Origin: Francisella adeliensis
Lineage (GTDB): Bacteria > Pseudomonadota > Gammaproteobacteria > Francisellales > Francisellaceae
Direction of reading: 5' to 3'
Assembly (NCBI RefSeq): GCF_003290445.1
Contig: NZ_CP021781.1
Coordinates: 1,116,001 to 1,180,000 of the forward strand
Length of the DNA: 64,000 bases
A model generated the notes under the pieces. That model saw only the letters and a list, made by a program, of their open reading frames with translations. It was not told the origin of the DNA and made no database searches. Numbering within the stretch: the first letter of the stretch is position 1; every line of letters starts with the position of its first letter. The translations under genes were made by a program, and so were the position numbers. This document shows positions 38,158 through 47,190 of the stretch, piece by piece.

Positions 38158-39654
38158 CTAACCCTCCAAATTAAACTTAATTCCCTGTGCTAATGGTAAA
38201 TCATCACCATAATTGATTGTACTAGTTTGTCTACGCATATAAGCTTTCCAAGCATCTGAACCAGCTTCTCGTCCTCCACCAGTACTTTTCTCACCACCAA
38301 ATGCTCCACCAATTTCAGCACCTGATGTACCAATATTTACATTAGCAATACCGCAATCACTTCCTAAGCTTGAAAGGAATTTCTCAGCATTTTGTAAGTT
38401 ATCTGTAAATATAGAGCTTGATAAACCATATTCAACAGAGTTATTAATATCAATTGCTTCATCAAGAGTATCAAACGGTAAAATATACAAAATTGGACAG
38501 AAATTTTCTTCCTGCATAATTTTCATATCTTTAGTAGCTTCTATAATTGCTGGTTCAACAAAGTACCCTTCTTTTTCAATCCTTTTACCGCCTGTTAAAA
38601 CTTTACCACCCTGCTCCTTAGCTTGTGCGATTGTTTTTAGATAGTTATTTACAGAACCCTCATCAATAAGTGGTCCCATTAGATTCTCTTGATTTAATGG
38701 ATCTCCAACAGTTACTTGCTTATAAGCATTTACCATTTTTTCTTTAACAAGAGCATAAATAGAGCTATGTATAAGTAGTCTTCTTAAAGATGTACAGCGT
38801 TGTCCAGCTGTACCAACAGCTCCAAACACTGCACCTGGAATTGCAAGTTTAAGATTTGCTGATTCATCTAATATAGTTGCATTATTACCACCCAATTCTA
38901 AAATAGATTTCCCAAATCTTTTAGCTACTTGCTGCCCAACTTCTCGACCGACTTTTGTGGAACCTGTAAAAGAAACTAAGTTAACTTTTTCACTATTTAC
39001 AAGCTCTTTTGATACATCTATATCTTTTGAAATGACTGTATAAAAAACTTCAGGGAAATTATTTTCTTTCACAACTTTATTGCATATATTTTGTACAGCT
39101 ATAGCGCATAAAGGTGTTTTCTCAGAAGGTTTCCAAACCACTGTATTTCCACATATTACGGCAATAAAAGCATTCCATGACCACACAGCTACTGGGAAAT
39201 TAAAAGCAGAAACAACTCCAACAACACCTAAAGGATGCCACTGATCGTACATTCTATGACCTTCTCTTTCCGAGTGCATTGTAGCACCATAAAGCATACG
39301 CGATTGTCCAACAGCAAAATCTGCCATATCTATCATTTCTTGGACTTCACCATCACCTTCTTGTTTAGATTTCCCCATTTCTAAAGAAACTAAAGTACCT
39401 AGTGCATCTTTATTTTTACGTAACTCTTCGCTTATTAAGCGAACTAGTTCTCCTCTTTTAGGTGCTGGAACTGCTTTCCAAGTTTTAGAAACCTCAACAG
39501 CTTTTGATATTGCACTCTGCATTTGAGCAACACCTTCGTTCTCTACTTTAGCTAAAATTTGAGCATTTGCCGGGCTTACACTCTCTATAAAATTATCACA
39601 ATCATTTACAATGGATTTTTCTAAACCTAAGTTTAAATCTTTTAAATTAATCAT
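38158..39654 (-). CDS. Aldehyde dehydrogenase, aminoadipate-semialdehyde type (ALDH7-like)
   Basis: A 498-residue NAD-dependent aldehyde dehydrogenase. The Glu motif [10 protein letters not shown] and the catalytic Cys in [11 protein letters not shown] are present, and [18 protein letters not shown] near the end matches the ALDH7A1/AmaB group that oxidises 2-aminoadipate-6-semialdehyde. It lies 12 bases after saccharopine dehydrogenase and 1 base before DUF1338, so it would take the semialdehyde made by its neighbour. Length is normal. Confidence 0.9.
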   Translation of the reverse strand: MINLKDLNLGLEKSIVNDCDNFIESVSPANAQILAKVENEGVAQMQSAISKAVEVSKTWKAVPAPKRGELVRLISEELRKNKDALGTLVSLEMGKSKQEGDGEVQEMIDMADFAVGQSRMLYGATMHSEREGHRMYDQWHPLGVVGVVSAFNFPVAVWSWNAFIAVICGNTVVWKPSEKTPLCAIAVQNICNKVVKENNFPEVFYTVISKDIDVSKELVNSEKVNLVSFTGSTKVGREVGQQVAKRFGKSILELGGNNATILDESANLKLAIPGAVFGAVGTAGQRCTSLRRLLIHSSIYALVKEKMVNAYKQVTVGDPLNQENLMGPLIDEGSVNNYLKTIAQAKEQGGKVLTGGKRIEKEGYFVEPAIIEATKDMKIMQEENFCPILYILPFDTLDEAIDINNSVEYGLSSSIFTDNLQNAEKFLSSLGSDCGIANVNIGTSGAEIGGAFGGEKSTGGGREAGSDAWKAYMRRQTSTINYGDDLPLAQGIKFNLEG

Positions 39655-39666
39655 TTTTAACTTCCC

Positions 39667-40776
39667 TTAATCTGCTTGAACCAATAAACCTGAATTTTTA
39701 TAATAATCTCCAAAAGTATTTTCATAAAAACCTTTTAGACTAATAGTTTCTTGATTAATAAAACCTTTTAGATTTCCTTTATTTAAGAACTCATCTATAC
39801 TTACACATAAACTAGTTGCAGTAGTTAGCTGTAGCGCTGAGAAATGTTTACCATACATTATTTTTGACGGGAACTTTTGTGCGTAATGTCTCTCAGACTT
39901 TAGCCCCTTCCTTACGCCACTAACAGATACATAAATTAAAACAATATCTTGGTTTATACGCTCAATAGCATTATCTAAGATTTTTGCAGTTAACTCTAGA
40001 TCTTCACCAAGTTTCATATCTTGCATTAAGAATTTCATTTTTTCACAGTGACCTGGGTGGCGAATACTTTTATAATTAATATTCTTTACTTTACCTTCAT
40101 AGGTTTCTATCATCGAACCAATACCACCAGAAGTGTTAAAAGCTTCATAAGTTAGACCGTCTATCTTTATTTCCTCAACATCTGCAAGTGGTGCTATAAT
40201 TCTTTTTTCACCATCGACAACGCCTTCACAAGGTTTAGCATATTCATTTACTAACCCTTCCGTTGACCATGTTAGACCATATTGTAAAGTATTTGATACG
40301 TTTAAAGGTAGTGCACCGACTCTCATTCTTACTGTATCTATCTCTTCAAATTCGCCCATAAGACTATTTGTAACAATACTTATAAACCCTGGAGCTAAAC
40401 CACACTGTGGCGCAAAAAAACAATCGGCTTTTTTAGCAATACTTTTAATATATTTTGTGGCTTCTATGTCTTCTGTTAAGTCAAAATAATTAAGATTATG
40501 TTCTGATGCAATCTCAGCTATCGATTTATTTAAAAAATACGGCAAACAAGAAACTACAGCATCAAACTGGTTCTTTGTTATATATTCTTTAAACTCATTT
40601 GAATTAGTAACATCAAGCGAGATGTACTTCAAGTTTGATTCATTTTTATCAAGCTTAGGCTTGTCATTAGGTATAACTTTATCTGATAAATGAACTGTAT
40701 ATTTACCACTATCAACTAGCAATGATGATACTAAAGAGCCTACTCTACCAGCTCCTAATACTAAAATATTCTTCAT
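39667..40776 (-). CDS. Saccharopine dehydrogenase
   Basis: Start at ATG 40776 is preferred (369 residues) because the following MKNILVLGAGRVGS is the usual Rossmann beginning; the longest reading adds 12 odd residues. Other marks are LPYFLNKSIAEIA, APQCGLAPGFIS and PLADVEEI, as in the glutamate-forming saccharopine dehydrogenase that splits saccharopine to glutamate and aminoadipate semialdehyde. It heads an operon with the aldehyde dehydrogenase and DUF1338. The lysine-2-oxoglutarate reductase that makes saccharopine is not in the window. Confidence 0.88.
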   Translation of the reverse strand: MKNILVLGAGRVGSLVSSLLVDSGKYTVHLSDKVIPNDKPKLDKNESNLKYISLDVTNSNEFKEYITKNQFDAVVSCLPYFLNKSIAEIASEHNLNYFDLTEDIEATKYIKSIAKKADCFFAPQCGLAPGFISIVTNSLMGEFEEIDTVRMRVGALPLNVSNTLQYGLTWSTEGLVNEYAKPCEGVVDGEKRIIAPLADVEEIKIDGLTYEAFNTSGGIGSMIETYEGKVKNINYKSIRHPGHCEKMKFLMQDMKLGEDLELTAKILDNAIERINQDIVLIYVSVSGVRKGLKSERHYAQKFPSKIMYGKHFSALQLTTATSLCVSIDEFLNKGNLKGFINQETISLKGFYENTFGDYYKNSGLLVQAD

Positions 40777-40909
40777 AACATTTCTTAACATATATAACTG
40801 ATGTACTATCATTTATAGCACTAAGTTATCTGCTAGTAAATAAAAATCAGAGCCTATTTGTGATAATTCATGAAAACTTCTGAAGATAATTGATTCTTTT
40901 AATGCCTAT

Positions 40910-42316
40910 TTAAACAATAAAATAAAAGACCTTTTTAAACTTACCAACCTCTACAACCCAGAGTAAAGTTGTTTTACCCTGTTTAATATCAACTTTTTGT
41001 CGAATGTTATTTACCTGTATTGTATATTTGCCACTATCAAGCTGTTGTTCAAACAAATCAACATTTGCAGGCAACAAAAGCCAACTTCTTAAGTCAGCTC
41101 GTTTAGGATCTTTATTAGATAAACTAAAATTAAGATGATTCCCAGCTAATCCCCCTAAAGCAAGCTTCTCTACTTGATCATTTTTATACGCTTCTATCAT
41201 AATATTTTTCGCAATAATTCTTGGGTACTCATCAATTAATGATTTAATTGCAAAAAGAGTGTTATCCATAAGAGTTTCTGTATAAGTATCCACTATGGTT
41301 TTTTTACTATCTGTAGTTATAGTGACTTTTTTAGGTTCATAGAAGCTATAGTTTGTAGCGTATACTGGTAAATCAAACTTAGTATCTCCTATATTTCCTA
41401 AATCTAGTTTTGCTATAGCTTCTTGACGAGGATTAACTAAGCCTTGCTCATAAAATACAACCACTCTACCCATACCCATTGAGAAAGAAGAATTACCACT
41501 ATTTATAGCTGAGTTGAACTCATAGATAGTCTGATTTAAGTACTTATTGCCAACAGCATATTGCTCAGCAGTATTTAAATCATTCAGAGAGCTTTTATAA
41601 TCTTTAGATATAGAAGATTCCAGAATTGCTTTTAGATATAAACCTAAAGGATTTCCATACGCATTAGGTATTCTTTTTGAATAACCAAACATTCTTTTTA
41701 AATCTTCAAAATTATTAAGCCCTAGGATATTATCCGTAATATCATTTTTCTCTAAGCTTTTTTTAGATAATTGCTTTATACCTGCAGCAATTAAATCTTG
41801 TTGAGTCGTCCAAAGTTGTGCACTTGGAAGCTTATCAAGCTCTGATAAAGCACTTTTTACTTGATTAGTTTTTAAATAATTTAAAGCTTGATAAGTATAT
41901 AGGTTTGAAATTGCATAATCTGGAATGTTATATGCTGTTTTTATATCATAATAGTTATAGCTTTTTCTATCAAGCACTATTGATTTAGCTTTTTTGATAG
42001 ATTCTTCTTCTGATTGAGGTACTGTTTTTATGGCATTATCATAAGAAACTATAGACCCTTTAAAGTCTCCATTTAACTGCAGCAACCTTCCTTTTTCTAG
42101 TTCATTAAGGTTTTTTAACTGTGCAATGTTAGCAATATTATTATTTTGCCCAATCGCTGTCTTAACTGATGCCTTAGCAACATCAACACGAACTGGAATA
42201 AACATATTCGGATAATTATGAGCAGCAAATTCCACTTTTGTTTTATCATTTTTCACAGTACTACAGCTTGCTAAAACTATAGTACTAGATAGGATTATAA
42301 ACTTATTTATATTCAT
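40910..42316 (-). CDS. COG3014-like lipoprotein with TPR-type helices
   Basis: A 468-residue protein with a lipoprotein signal whose lipobox LASC puts the lipidated Cys at residue 18. The central 80-320 region has helical repeat-like segments, and SMGMGRVVVFYEQGLVNPR followed by a beta-rich part matches an uncharacterised lipoprotein family (COG3014) as I recall it. Function unknown; probably outer-membrane anchored in the periplasm. Its start overlaps the VanY-like gene by 4 bases, so they are co-translated. Confidence 0.7.
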   Translation of the reverse strand: MNINKFIILSSTIVLASCSTVKNDKTKVEFAAHNYPNMFIPVRVDVAKASVKTAIGQNNNIANIAQLKNLNELEKGRLLQLNGDFKGSIVSYDNAIKTVPQSEEESIKKAKSIVLDRKSYNYYDIKTAYNIPDYAISNLYTYQALNYLKTNQVKSALSELDKLPSAQLWTTQQDLIAAGIKQLSKKSLEKNDITDNILGLNNFEDLKRMFGYSKRIPNAYGNPLGLYLKAILESSISKDYKSSLNDLNTAEQYAVGNKYLNQTIYEFNSAINSGNSSFSMGMGRVVVFYEQGLVNPRQEAIAKLDLGNIGDTKFDLPVYATNYSFYEPKKVTITTDSKKTIVDTYTETLMDNTLFAIKSLIDEYPRIIAKNIMIEAYKNDQVEKLALGGLAGNHLNFSLSNKDPKRADLRSWLLLPANVDLFEQQLDSGKYTIQVNNIRQKVDIKQGKTTLLWVVEVGKFKKVFYFIV

Positions 42317-42777
42317 TTTTTAAAGCACCAATGCCAAGGTTCATAAATAAAACCATATATGTTATCTCTTGGAAAACTCATTACAAAACCAAACTTATAA
42401 GCATTTCCAGTGAGCCATTTAAATGCTTGTGTATTTTCAAAATTTTCTGTTAAAACCTCTTGTTCATCACCTGTGGTAAAATCTATAGCACAACCAGTGT
42501 GATGCTCACTCTCACCAACTAGAGCATTTACTTTAAAAATCTGTTCTATAGATTGTCCATTTGCTAATTTACGATTGATTATATTTTGCTGATAATCATA
42601 GCTCCTAAAACCAGATACAATATGCAAATTAACTTCATCTTTCGAAGCTTGTTCTTTTAGTTTTAACCAAGCTTGATGAGTTTGTTTTTCCAAATATAGA
42701 TCTCTATCAAAGAAGTCTTTACCAGCATTAACAAGCTCTTGTGCTGATGCTTCTCTATATATAGGTCGTTTTACCAT
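42313..42777 (-). CDS. D-alanyl-D-alanine carboxypeptidase-family (VanY/M15B) peptidase
   Basis: A 154-residue M15B peptidase. Metal site motifs are SGFRSYDYQ, SEHHTGCAID (SxHxxGxAxD) and EPWHW, the full zinc-binding and catalytic set. No signal peptide is visible, which is unusual for an enzyme that cuts peptidoglycan; it could act on recycled muropeptides in the cytoplasm. It overlaps dnaQ by 7 bases upstream and the lipoprotein gene by 4 bases downstream. LD- versus DD-specificity cannot be told. Confidence 0.88.
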   Translation of the reverse strand: MVKRPIYREASAQELVNAGKDFFDRDLYLEKQTHQAWLKLKEQASKDEVNLHIVSGFRSYDYQQNIINRKLANGQSIEQIFKVNALVGESEHHTGCAIDFTTGDEQEVLTENFENTQAFKWLTGNAYKFGFVMSFPRDNIYGFIYEPWHWCFKK

Positions 42778-43454
42778 TTTGCATCTATTATGTTTAGTAC
42801 ATTCTTAAGATAATCATCATGAACTTGAGTATCTTTAACTTCAGCCACACGTAGATTTAGCTTACTAACATTGATATCTATTTTATCTTTACTAGCTGTT
42901 CTATCAGAGTGTAATAATAAATTAGTTTGTCCACCAGTCATAGCTAGATACACATCCGCTAAAAGCTCACTATCAAGTAGTGCTCCATGAAACTCACGAT
43001 GATCATTTTTTATAAAATATCTTTTACATAGAGCATCAAGATTATTTTTTTGCATTGGATGTTTTTTTCTAGCAACTGCAAGACTGTCTATAATATTCTC
43101 AACATTATCTTCTATAGTTCCGTACTTATTGTTTTTAAGTAGACCAAGTTCCCAGTTTAAAAACGGCACATCGAATGGCGCATTATGAATTATAATTTCA
43201 GCATCTTTAAGATACTCTATCATTCTTTCAGCATTTTCTTCAAATATAGGCTTATCTGCCAAAAACTCATTTGTCAGACCATGTACGCGTAAAGCCCCAG
43301 GTTCAACCTCATAATTAGGGTTACAATAGAAATGTAGATTATTTCCAGTAAGCTTTCTATCTATAACTTCAACAGCACCAAACTCTATAATTCTATTTCC
43401 AATTTTGTAGTCAAAACCAGTAGTCTCTGTATCTAAAAATATTTGTCGTGACAT
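42771..43454 (-). CDS. dnaQ: DNA polymerase III epsilon subunit (3'-5' exonuclease)
   Basis: A 227-residue DEDDh exonuclease for replication proofreading. ExoI IFLDTETTGF, ExoII NAPFDVPFL and ExoIII FHGALLDSELLADVYL with the catalytic His are present, and the C-terminal tail (180-227) would contact the polymerase alpha subunit. The first gene of the dnaQ-vanY-lipoprotein transcript, with overlaps throughout. AAGGAGATTATAG occurs upstream on the plus strand only, so no ribosome site is obvious for this start. Confidence 0.94.
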   Translation of the reverse strand: MSRQIFLDTETTGFDYKIGNRIIEFGAVEVIDRKLTGNNLHFYCNPNYEVEPGALRVHGLTNEFLADKPIFEENAERMIEYLKDAEIIIHNAPFDVPFLNWELGLLKNNKYGTIEDNVENIIDSLAVARKKHPMQKNNLDALCKRYFIKNDHREFHGALLDSELLADVYLAMTGGQTNLLLHSDRTASKDKIDINVSKLNLRVAEVKDTQVHDDYLKNVLNIIDAKW

Positions 43455-43501
43455 TTAGTAAAACATTTAGATTCTTATAAGGAGATTATAGCAATTACTA
43501 A

Positions 43502-45031
43502 CTATAAATATATAGTGTAGTTTAAAGAAAGATAATTTTGTCGCTCATTAAAATGCGTACTTTTTGAAGTGATATTTGTATAATCTAAACCAAGCCAAGA
43601 GCCATAAAAAGCATTCCACCTTGCTCCAGCACCATACTGAAACGAGTAGTTTTCAGAATCTTGCCTAATATGAGAGTAATCAACATAAGGTATTAGCCTT
43701 TTACCATAAACTGTAGCTGTATAGCTAGTTTGCAGTGACCATGTGGCAATATTTCTACCAGAACCTAAAAAACCGTCATAAATTAAGTTAGCACTTGGCT
43801 TTACTGACCCAAAAAATGGCACTCCTGCAATATTGTTAGGGCTAACAGATGATGAATTATTTACACCTCCAACCCCTTTATCTGTAAGCAAAGCTTCCGC
43901 CTCAAAGTTTATATCAGATATCGACAAACCATAGTTAACATCAATAGCACCAACATTATTACCATTCTTTGTTTCAAACCCTGACACATTTGAGTACGCT
44001 AGGCCAAAAAATTGATAATCCCCAGCATTTTCCATCTCATAAATATATTTACTATTTAATGAAAAACCAAGACCATTACTACTTTGGGCATTTGTTATAC
44101 CGAAATAACTATCAGGATTAGCATTAAGTAAAACAGCATTAAGATGTAAATCTGCTGTATGGTATGAAATGTTAGCATTACCTCCAGATTGCATGAAATA
44201 CAGTCTTGTTAGTGTTGGCACATAGTTAGAAACAATATCAAAATTACCATACATTACCGTAGAATTTGCTACATAACCAAAGACTGGAGCTTCCGCTAAA
44301 TCACCAACGATAAGATATAAAGTACTTGGGAAAAAGTTTAAGCCGTGTTGATGTTCTTGATAAAGAGAAAAACCAACTAAGGCACTCACCCACTTAGACA
44401 TCGTTGAAGCTACATACCCATCAACATTATAAGAGAAATTTTTATTTTCACCACCCTGAGGGACATGATTAAGCCTTTGATAATCAATAAGACTTGCCCT
44501 AGCACCCATATAGATATAATCATCCTCAAGTATCCCTTGCTGACGTGCTTGTAGCATAAACAAAGGATCGCCTGTATCTTCTTGGGTGTTTAGCATTGCA
44601 TGAGTGAAAGTTTCACTAACTCTAAAACCATTAAAAAATGAGGTTTTAATTGCATTTATATTCAGAGCTTCATTTACTTTATTATCAAATGTTTTTTTAG
44701 ATAAAGCTCTCTTCTCCGCACCAGTTAAAGCTTCACCCTCTTTTACTGCTAAGTCTTGTATAGCTTGTTTAGAATTACTACCATCTTTTTTATCTTGTAT
44801 TTCAACCTCATATGAGATTTTAGACGTTATGAAATCTCTATTTGGAAAAACCCTTCTAAATGCATTTGATTCTAGCCTTCTTATGGTTTCTGGAGTATAT
44901 ATAGGTTTTTTTGGTGCTTCTTGACTAGTAGCTTTTTTCACTTGAGGTGTAGTTGCAGTATTTTCATCAGCATATAAACTATTAGTTAATAGTAATGATA
45001 ATAAAAATGTTTTAAAAACTGCTTTTTTCAT
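43502..45031 (-). CDS. Predicted outer-membrane beta-barrel protein (Francisella family, DUF3573-like)
   Basis: Start at ATG 45031 gives the classical signal peptide MKKAVFKTFLLSLLLTNSLYA and 509 residues; ATG 45046 is the alternative and touches the preceding stop. The mature N-terminus (25-110) is charged and contains KEGEALT; after residue 155 alternating beta-strand patterns run to the C-terminal NYLSLNYTIYL. The shared segment TQEDTGDPLFMLQARQQG also occurs in the two paralogues at 45683 and 47147. I believe this family includes the FslE/FupA iron-uptake group of Francisella, but that is from memory. Substrate unknown. Confidence 0.72.
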   Translation of the reverse strand: MKKAVFKTFLLSLLLTNSLYADENTATTPQVKKATSQEAPKKPIYTPETIRRLESNAFRRVFPNRDFITSKISYEVEIQDKKDGSNSKQAIQDLAVKEGEALTGAEKRALSKKTFDNKVNEALNINAIKTSFFNGFRVSETFTHAMLNTQEDTGDPLFMLQARQQGILEDDYIYMGARASLIDYQRLNHVPQGGENKNFSYNVDGYVASTMSKWVSALVGFSLYQEHQHGLNFFPSTLYLIVGDLAEAPVFGYVANSTVMYGNFDIVSNYVPTLTRLYFMQSGGNANISYHTADLHLNAVLLNANPDSYFGITNAQSSNGLGFSLNSKYIYEMENAGDYQFFGLAYSNVSGFETKNGNNVGAIDVNYGLSISDINFEAEALLTDKGVGGVNNSSSVSPNNIAGVPFFGSVKPSANLIYDGFLGSGRNIATWSLQTSYTATVYGKRLIPYVDYSHIRQDSENYSFQYGAGARWNAFYGSWLGLDYTNITSKSTHFNERQNYLSLNYTIYL

Positions 45032-45046
45032 CCTCTTAGATCCCAT

Positions 45047-45271
45047 TTACAAATCTTGAGAAATAGAGCCGCTTGAACTAGCTATACTCTTTATTTGAGA
45101 ATTTGTTAAAGCCTCACCCTCTTTCATTTCTAGATCATCAATTTCTGTGACAATTGACTTTGATACAGGTACTTGCTTTCCATCCTCATTGATAAAGTAT
45201 GCCACCGCAAAATCAGCATATATAAAAGCAAAAAATATACATACTACACGAAATATCATATTCTTTTTCAT
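45047..45271 (-). CDS. Small secreted protein sharing a motif with the next outer-membrane protein
   Basis: A 74-residue protein with a signal peptide (cleavage near AVA, residue 24) and a mature part that contains EMKEGEALTNSQIKSIASSS. The next gene's product has AVKEGEALTGAEKRALSKKT at residues about 87-106, so the two share a short domain. It lies directly before that gene with no gap, and they are probably co-transcribed. It could be a split or duplicated N-terminal module; function unknown. Confidence 0.65.
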   Translation of the reverse strand: MKKNMIFRVVCIFFAFIYADFAVAYFINEDGKQVPVSKSIVTEIDDLEMKEGEALTNSQIKSIASSSGSISQDL

Positions 45272-45290
45272 AGCGAGGCTTTATCTAAAC

Positions 45291-45623
45291 TTATACTTTT
45301 TTAACAAACTGCGACTTTAACTTCATGGCTCCAATGCCATCTACTTTACAGTCAATATCATGATCACCCTCTACGAGTCTTATGCTTTTAACTTTTGTAC
45401 CAACCTTTATAACAGTTGATGACCCTTTTAGTTTTAAATCTTTTATAACAGTTACACTATCACCATCCTTGAGTAAATTACCATTCGAATCCTTTATAAC
45501 AAGAGCATCCTCATCAACTTCATTAGGTTGCCACTCATACGCACATTCAGGGCATATAAATAGCTCACCGTCTTGGTAAACAAATTCCGAGTTACATTTA
45601 GGGCAGGCAGGTATATTTTGCAT
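45291..45623 (-). CDS. PhnA/YjdM-family zinc-ribbon protein
   Basis: A 110-residue protein with an N-terminal zinc ribbon, [21 protein letters not shown] (two CxxC pairs), and a C-terminal SH3-like domain with [17 protein letters not shown] and VKGxxIKSIRL-like residues. The family is called alkylphosphonate utilisation protein PhnA (YjdM) but its function is not settled. Its start is 20 bases from the small secreted protein on the same strand. No link to the outer-membrane genes is evident. Confidence 0.9.
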   Translation of the reverse strand: MQNIPACPKCNSEFVYQDGELFICPECAYEWQPNEVDEDALVIKDSNGNLLKDGDSVTVIKDLKLKGSSTVIKVGTKVKSIRLVEGDHDIDCKVDGIGAMKLKSQFVKKV

Positions 45624-45659
45624 AACATTTCTTTATGTAGATTTTGTTACATATTCTAA

Positions 45660-45726
45660 CATAAATATTTTTCTAATATGATTTATATAAAAATACGCAA
45701 ATAAAGCGCTAGTATATTGTCCTGCT
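45660..45726. repeat. Direct repeat copy A (end of outer-membrane paralogue)
   Basis: This 67-base stretch covers the 3' end and following flank of the gene at 45683 and is repeated with a single mismatch at 47124-47190, an offset of 1464 bases. It marks the end of a tandem duplication unit. Confidence 0.9.
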
Positions 45727-47026
45727 GCTCAAATAAGTCAGCCTTATCTCTTATATGACTATAACTAAAACCAGCCCAAGCGTCTGCAAAAGGATTATAC
45801 CTAAATCCAGTATCAATTAAAGCCCTGTAATTAGAGCTAGATTGTTGAATCTGTGAATAACTAACATAAGGGATGAATTCATGGTTATACAGATTTGCAG
45901 AATAAGAAAATTGTGATGACCACGAATAAACACTTGAACCATTTTGCAAAAAAACATTATTATTAAAATCAGGAAGAATTGATGTGAAAAAACCTTCCCT
46001 CAAGTTAAATGAACCTGAAGCATCTGTAGTCTTATCAACACCTTTATCTGTAAATACAAACTCATTTATAAACTGAATTTTTCTTATATTAAGACCAAAG
46101 TTAAAGTCTATCACTCCTATATTATCATTATTATTATTCGTAAATCCCGATACATTAGAGTAACCAGTCCCAGCATACCAATAATCACCATCTTGCTCTA
46201 ACTCATATGTATATTTTAGATTTGTAGACACTCCTAACTTTGTATTACCATTATAAGCATTTGCTACTTTTAAAAATTTATTTTCTGATGATGATAAAAA
46301 TGCCACATCTGCATGAATGCCACCTCTATTGTATGAAACATTTACATTTCCACCTGACTGCATAAAATAAAATCTAGTGAGTGTAGGGAAGAAGTTAGTT
46401 GTCTCGTCAAAACTCCCAAAATTTACAGTAGACAGCGCAGCGTATGTAAATACTGGAAATTGTCTTAAATCGCCTAGTATAAGGTATACAGCACCGGGGT
46501 TCACATTCCAATTATCACCATTAGTATAAGCGTTTAGAGATGCATAGACAGTGGTCCAATTACCTAGTGTACTTAAAAAGTAATACTCCATACTGTAATT
46601 GTTTATAGAATTTTGCTTACCCCAAATAGGCAAAGATACACCTGTAGCCCCAAAATATAAGTAATCATCTTTTAATGTACCATCTTGACGAGCTAGCAAT
46701 TCAAAAAGTGGGTCACCTGTTTGTTTTTGTGTATTTAAAACAGCTTCTGAGAGCAACACAGAATTATCAATACCTTTAAATAATGGCGGCTTTGCATTCT
46801 TTAAACCACTATATTTAAGTATAGCTTGACCGATATCATATCTATCTTGCGAAGTTGGCGTTTCATTAATCTGTTCCTCAAGAACATCTTCAGCTGACAA
46901 TTCTGTTTTATCTACTGGTTTTTTGTCACGGTTTGTAACTTCTAAACTTATATCATCATTAGGTTCAGCAAATCCAATACTACAAAAAACAATTGTAGCT
47001 AAAAATAATATATTTATATTTCTCAT
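45683..47026 (-). CDS. Predicted outer-membrane protein, tandem paralogue A (DUF3573-like)
   Basis: A 447-residue protein with signal peptide cut near GFA|EPN (about residue 20) and an acidic linker (20-60). The core shares LLSEAVLNTQKQTGDPLFEL and DDYLYFGA with paralogue B and, more distantly, with the 43502 protein. From residue 130 on the pattern is beta-rich and ends with LALYLRIFI, fitting an outer-membrane barrel. The DNA of its 3' end is nearly identical to that of the next gene. Function unknown; metal or siderophore uptake is possible if the DUF3573/FslE relation holds. Confidence 0.75.
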   Translation of the reverse strand: MRNINILFLATIVFCSIGFAEPNDDISLEVTNRDKKPVDKTELSAEDVLEEQINETPTSQDRYDIGQAILKYSGLKNAKPPLFKGIDNSVLLSEAVLNTQKQTGDPLFELLARQDGTLKDDYLYFGATGVSLPIWGKQNSINNYSMEYYFLSTLGNWTTVYASLNAYTNGDNWNVNPGAVYLILGDLRQFPVFTYAALSTVNFGSFDETTNFFPTLTRFYFMQSGGNVNVSYNRGGIHADVAFLSSSENKFLKVANAYNGNTKLGVSTNLKYTYELEQDGDYWYAGTGYSNVSGFTNNNNDNIGVIDFNFGLNIRKIQFINEFVFTDKGVDKTTDASGSFNLREGFFTSILPDFNNNVFLQNGSSVYSWSSQFSYSANLYNHEFIPYVSYSQIQQSSSNYRALIDTGFRYNPFADAWAGFSYSHIRDKADLFEQQDNILALYLRIFI

Positions 47027-47123
47027 AGGAGATATTTACCCTGATTGATAAACTTTTAACTTTAGATCTTTATGATGGTTTTATGAGCACATTAAGATAT
47101 ATAAATTTTGTATCATATTTTAG

Positions 47124-47190
47124 CATAAATATTTTTCTAATATGGTTTATATAAAAATACGCAAATAAAGCGCTAGTATATTGTCCTGCT
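47124..47190. repeat. Direct repeat copy B (end of outer-membrane paralogue)
   Basis: Partner of 45660-45726 with one mismatch. Includes the stop codon of paralogue B and about 23 flanking bases, so the duplicated DNA reaches beyond the coding sequence. Confidence 0.9.

Noticed and set aside
39667-40776. Saccharopine dehydrogenase as the missing opine dehydrogenase (CntM) of the metallophore pathway
   Set aside because: It belongs to a different dehydrogenase family, lies about 30 kb away in a coherent lysine-catabolism operon, and has no Zur-like box.
45645-45661. Zur-like TGTTA...TAACA upstream of the PhnA-like gene
   Set aside because: The half-sites are separated by 7 bases instead of the 5 found in the three good boxes, and the flank AAAG is missing.
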